From assembly GCA_963662155.1 (NCBI GenBank), contig OY759262.1:54517490-54581489 (forward strand): a stretch of DNA of 64,000 nucleotides. The letters are read 5' to 3'. Position 1 is the first letter of the stretch, and each line of letters begins with the position of its first letter. Positions 60,401 through 64,000 of the stretch are shown here, one piece after another. This DNA comes from Lamellibrachia columna. Taxonomy: Eukaryota > Annelida > Polychaeta > Sabellida > Siboglinidae. The notes below the pieces were generated by a model. The model did no database searches, was not told where the DNA came from, and saw only the letters and a list, made by a program, of their open reading frames with translations. The position numbers were made by a program, and so were the translations under genes.

Positions 60401-63400
60401 TTAGTCTGTTCTTTCTGGATACATATTTAGTGAAACCTGGTTAGTCTGTTCTTTGTGGATACATATTCAGTGAAACCTTGTTAGTCTGTTCTCTGTGGAT
60501 ACATATTCAGTGAAACCTGCTTAGTCTGTTCTTTGTGGATACATATTCAGTGAAACCTTGTTAGTCTGTTCTCTGTGGATACATATTCAGTGAAACCTTG
60601 TTAGTCTGTTCTCTGTGGATACATATTCAGTGAAACCTTGTTAGTCTGTTCTCTGTGGATACATATTCAGTGAAACCTGGTTAGTCTGTTCTTTGTGGAT
60701 ACATATTCAGTGAAACCTTGTTAGTCTGTTCTCTGTGGATACATATTCAGTGAAACCTGGTTAGTCTGTTCTTTGTGGATACATATTCAGTGAAACCTGG
60801 TTAGTCTGTTCTTTGTGGATACATATTTAGTGAAACCTGATTAGTCTGTTCTTTGTGGATACATATTCAGTGAAACCTTGTTAGTCTGTTCTTTGTGGAT
60901 ACATATTCAGTGAAACCTTGTTAGTCTGTTCTTTGTGGATACATATTCAATGAAACCTGGTTAGTCTGTTCTTTGTGGATACATATACAGTGAAACCTGG
61001 TTAGTCTGTTCTTTGTGGATACATATTCAGTGAAACCTTGTTAGTCTGTTCTTTGTGGATACATATACAGTGAAACCTTGTTAGTCTGTTCTTTGTGGAT
61101 ACATATTCAGTGAAACCTGGTTAGTCTGTTCTTTGTGGATACATATACAGTGAAACCTGGTTAGTCTGTTCTTTGTGGATACATATTCAGTGAAACCTTG
61201 TTAGTCTGTTCTTTGTGGATACATATTCAGTGAAACCTGGTTAGTCTGTTCTTTGTGGATACATATTTAGTGAAACCTGGTTAGTCTGTTCTTTGTGGAT
61301 ACATATTCAGTGAAACCTTGTTAGTCTGTTCTTTGTGGATACATATTCAGTGAAACCTGGTTAGTCTGTTCTTTGTGGATACATATTCAGTGAAACCTTG
61401 TTAGTCTGTTCTTTGTGGATACATATTCAGTGAAACCTGGTTAGTCTGTTCTTTGTGGATACATATTCAGTGAAACCTGGTTAGTCTGTTCTTTGTGGAT
61501 ACATATTCAGTGAAACCTTGTTAGTCTGTTCTTTGTGGATACATATACAGTGAAACCTTGTTAGTCTGTTCTTTGTGGATACATATTCAGTGAAACCTGG
61601 TTAGTCTGTTCTTTGTGGATACATATACAGTGAAACCTGGTTAGTCTGTTCTTTGTGGATACATATTCAGTGAAACCTTGTTAGTCTGTTCTTTGTGGAT
61701 ACATATTCAGTGAAACCTTGTTAGTCTGTTCTTTCTGGATACATATTCAGTGAAACCTGGTTAGTCTGTTCTCTGTGGATACATATTCAGTGAAACCTGG
61801 TTAGTCTGTTCTTTGTGGATACATATTCAGTGAAACCTGGTTAGTCTGTTCTTTGTGGATACATATTCAGTGAAACCTTGTTAGTCTGTTCTTTGTGGAT
61901 ACATATTCAGTGAAACCTGGTTAGTCTGTTCTTTCTGGATACATATTCAGTGAAACCTGGTTAGTCTGTTCTTTGTGGATACATATTCAGTGAAACCTTG
62001 TTAGTCTGTTCTTTGTGGATACATATACAGTGAAACCTTGTTAGTCTGTTCTTTGTGGATACATATTCAGTGAAACCTGGTTAGTCTGTTCTTTGTGGAT
62101 ACATATACAGTGAAACCTGTTTAGTCTGTTATTTGTGGATACATATTCAGTGAAACCTTGTTAGTCTGTTCTTTGTGGATACATATTCAGTGAAACCTGG
62201 TTAGTCTGTTCTTTGTGGATACATATTTAGTGAAACCTGGTTAGTCTGTTCTTTGTGGATACATATTCAGTGAAACCTTGTTAGTCTGTTCTTTGTGGAT
62301 ACATATTCAGTGAAACCTGGTTAGTCTGTTCTTTGTGGATACATATACAGTGAAACCTGGTTAGTCTGTTCTTTGTGGATACATATTCAGTGAAACCTTG
62401 TTAGTCTGTTCTTTGTGGATACATATTCAGTGAAACCTGGTTAGTCTGTTCTTTCTGGATACATATTCAGTGAAACCTGGTTAGTCTGTTCTTTGTGGAT
62501 ACATATTCAGTGAAACCTGGTTAGTCTGTTCTTTGTGGATACATATTCAGTGAAACCTTGTTAGTCTGTTCTTTGTGGATACATATACAGTGAAACCTGG
62601 TTAGTCTGTTCTTTGTGGATACATATTCAGTGAAACCTTGTTAGTCTGTTCTTTGTGGATACATATTCAGTGAAACCTTGTTAGTCTGTTCTTTCTGGAT
62701 ACATATTCAGTGAAACCTGGTTAGTCTGTTCTCTGTGGATACATATTCAGTGAAACCTGGTTAGTCTGTTCTTTGTGGATACATATTCAGTGAAACCTTG
62801 TTAGTCTGTTCTTTCTGGATACATATTCAGTGAAACCTGGTTATTCTGTTCTTTGTGGATACATATTCAGTGAAACCTGGTTAGTCTGTTCTTTGTGGAT
62901 ACATATTCAGTGAAACCTTGTTAGTCTGTTCTTTGTGGATACATATACAGTGAAACCTGGTTAGTCTGTTCTTTGTGGATACATATTCAGTGAAACCTTG
63001 TTAGTCTGTTCTTTGTGGATACATATTCAGTGAAACCTTGTTAGTCTGTTCTTTGTGGATACATATTCAGTGAAACCTTGTTAGTCTGTTCTCTGTGGAT
63101 ACATATTCAGTGAAACCTGGTTAGTCTGTTCTTTGTGGATACATATTCAGTGAAACCTTGTTAGTCTGTTCTCTGTGGATACATATTCAGTGAAACCTGG
63201 TTATTCTGTTCTTTGTGGATACATATTCAGTGAAACCTGGTTAGTCTGTTCTTTGTGGATACATATTCAGTGAAACCTGGTTAGTCTGTTCTTTGTGGAT
63301 ACATATTCAGTGAAACCTTGTTAGTCTGTTCTTTGTGGATACATATACAGTGAAACCTGGTTAGTCTGTTCTTTGTGGATACATATTCAGTGAAACCTTG

Positions 63401-64000
63401 TTAGTCTGTTCTTTGTGGATACATATTCAGTGAAACCTGGTTAGTCTGTTCTCTGTGGATACATATTCAGTGAAACCTTGTTAGTCTGTTCTTTCTGGAT
63501 ACATATTCAGTGAAACCTTGTTAGTCTGTTCTTTCTGGATACATATTCAGTGAAACCTTGTTAGTCTGTTCTTTCTGGATACATATTCAGTGAAACCTTG
63601 TTAGTCTGTTCTCTGTGGATACATATTCAGTGAAACCTGGTTAGTCTGTTCTTTGTGGATACATATTCAGTGAAACCTTGTTAGTCTGTTCTCTGTGGAT
63701 ACATATTCAGTGAAACCTTGTTAGTCTGTTCTCTGTGGATACATATTCAGTGAAACCTTGTTAGTCTGTTCTCTGTGGATACATATTCAGTGAAACCTTG
63801 TTAGTCTGTTCTCTGTGGATACATATTCAGTGAAACCTGGTTAGTCTGTTCTTTGTGGATACATATTCAGTGAAACCTTGTTAGTCTGTTCTCTGTGGAT
63901 ACATATTCAGTGAAACCTGGTTAGTCTGTTCTTTGTGGATACATATTCAGTGAAACCTGGTTAGTCTGTTCTTTGTGGATACATATTCAGTGAAACCTTG
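57478..64000. repeat. 40-bp satellite, >=163 copies, open at window end
   Basis: The unit is ttagtctgttctttgtggat plus acatattcagtgaaacctgg. Variants (cctgg/ccttg, attcag/atacag/atttag, ctttgtgg/ctttctgg/ctctgtgg, ttattctg) recur at fixed spacings of 400 and 480 bp, so 10- and 12-unit higher-order repeats exist. The unit length is constant at 40 bp throughout. Confidence 0.98.

Overview
The window looks like nuclear DNA of an invertebrate animal. It has small exons with GT..AG introns, degenerate LINEs of CR1/L2-like and RTE-like type, tRNA-derived SINEs, and many minisatellites. A mollusc or another lophotrochozoan is my best guess. That guess rests only on the style of the sequence and is weak. 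No bacterial, viral, rRNA or stand-alone tRNA gene is visible.

One host gene can be supported, on the + strand. Twenty-three exons between 17073 and 57395 join in perfect phase into 887 codons that are open at both ends. In order, the product has a probable SMP lipid-transfer domain (exons 1-3), an atypical C2-like domain (exons 4-7), two C2 domains with the calcium-binding aspartates (exons 8-11 and 14-17), a polar Ser/Thr-rich linker (exons 18-20), and the start of a C2-like domain lacking those aspartates (exons 21-23). This resembles the extended synaptotagmin/tricalbin class of membrane-contact-site tethers, but I cannot assign an orthologue. The N-terminal exons were not found, and the C-terminal exons lie beyond the window.

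Layout: 1-17072 is a mosaic of minisatellites and transposon relics with no host exon I can defend. It includes a nearly complete but broken CR1-like LINE on the - strand at 8450-10775. From 17073 to 57395 is the gene, whose introns carry about a dozen tandem arrays plus LINE, SINE and DNA-transposon insertions. From 57478 to the end is one 40-bp minisatellite that runs out of the window. Roughly a third of the window is tandem repeat.

The most unusual signal is that several arrays are built from the gene's own splice junctions. The 46-bp array at 35591-37331 is about 38 copies of the exon 8 acceptor plus the first bases of exon 8. The 61-bp array at 55874-56790 is about 15 copies of the end of exon 22 plus its donor. 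Three decayed 52-bp copies of the exon 3 acceptor and exon start lie directly upstream of exon 3. A 2003-bp element flanked by TTAA and carrying inverted terminal repeats sits exactly between the functional exon 22 donor and its array of copies. Other arrays begin or end within tens of bases of exons 5, 7, 12 and 23.
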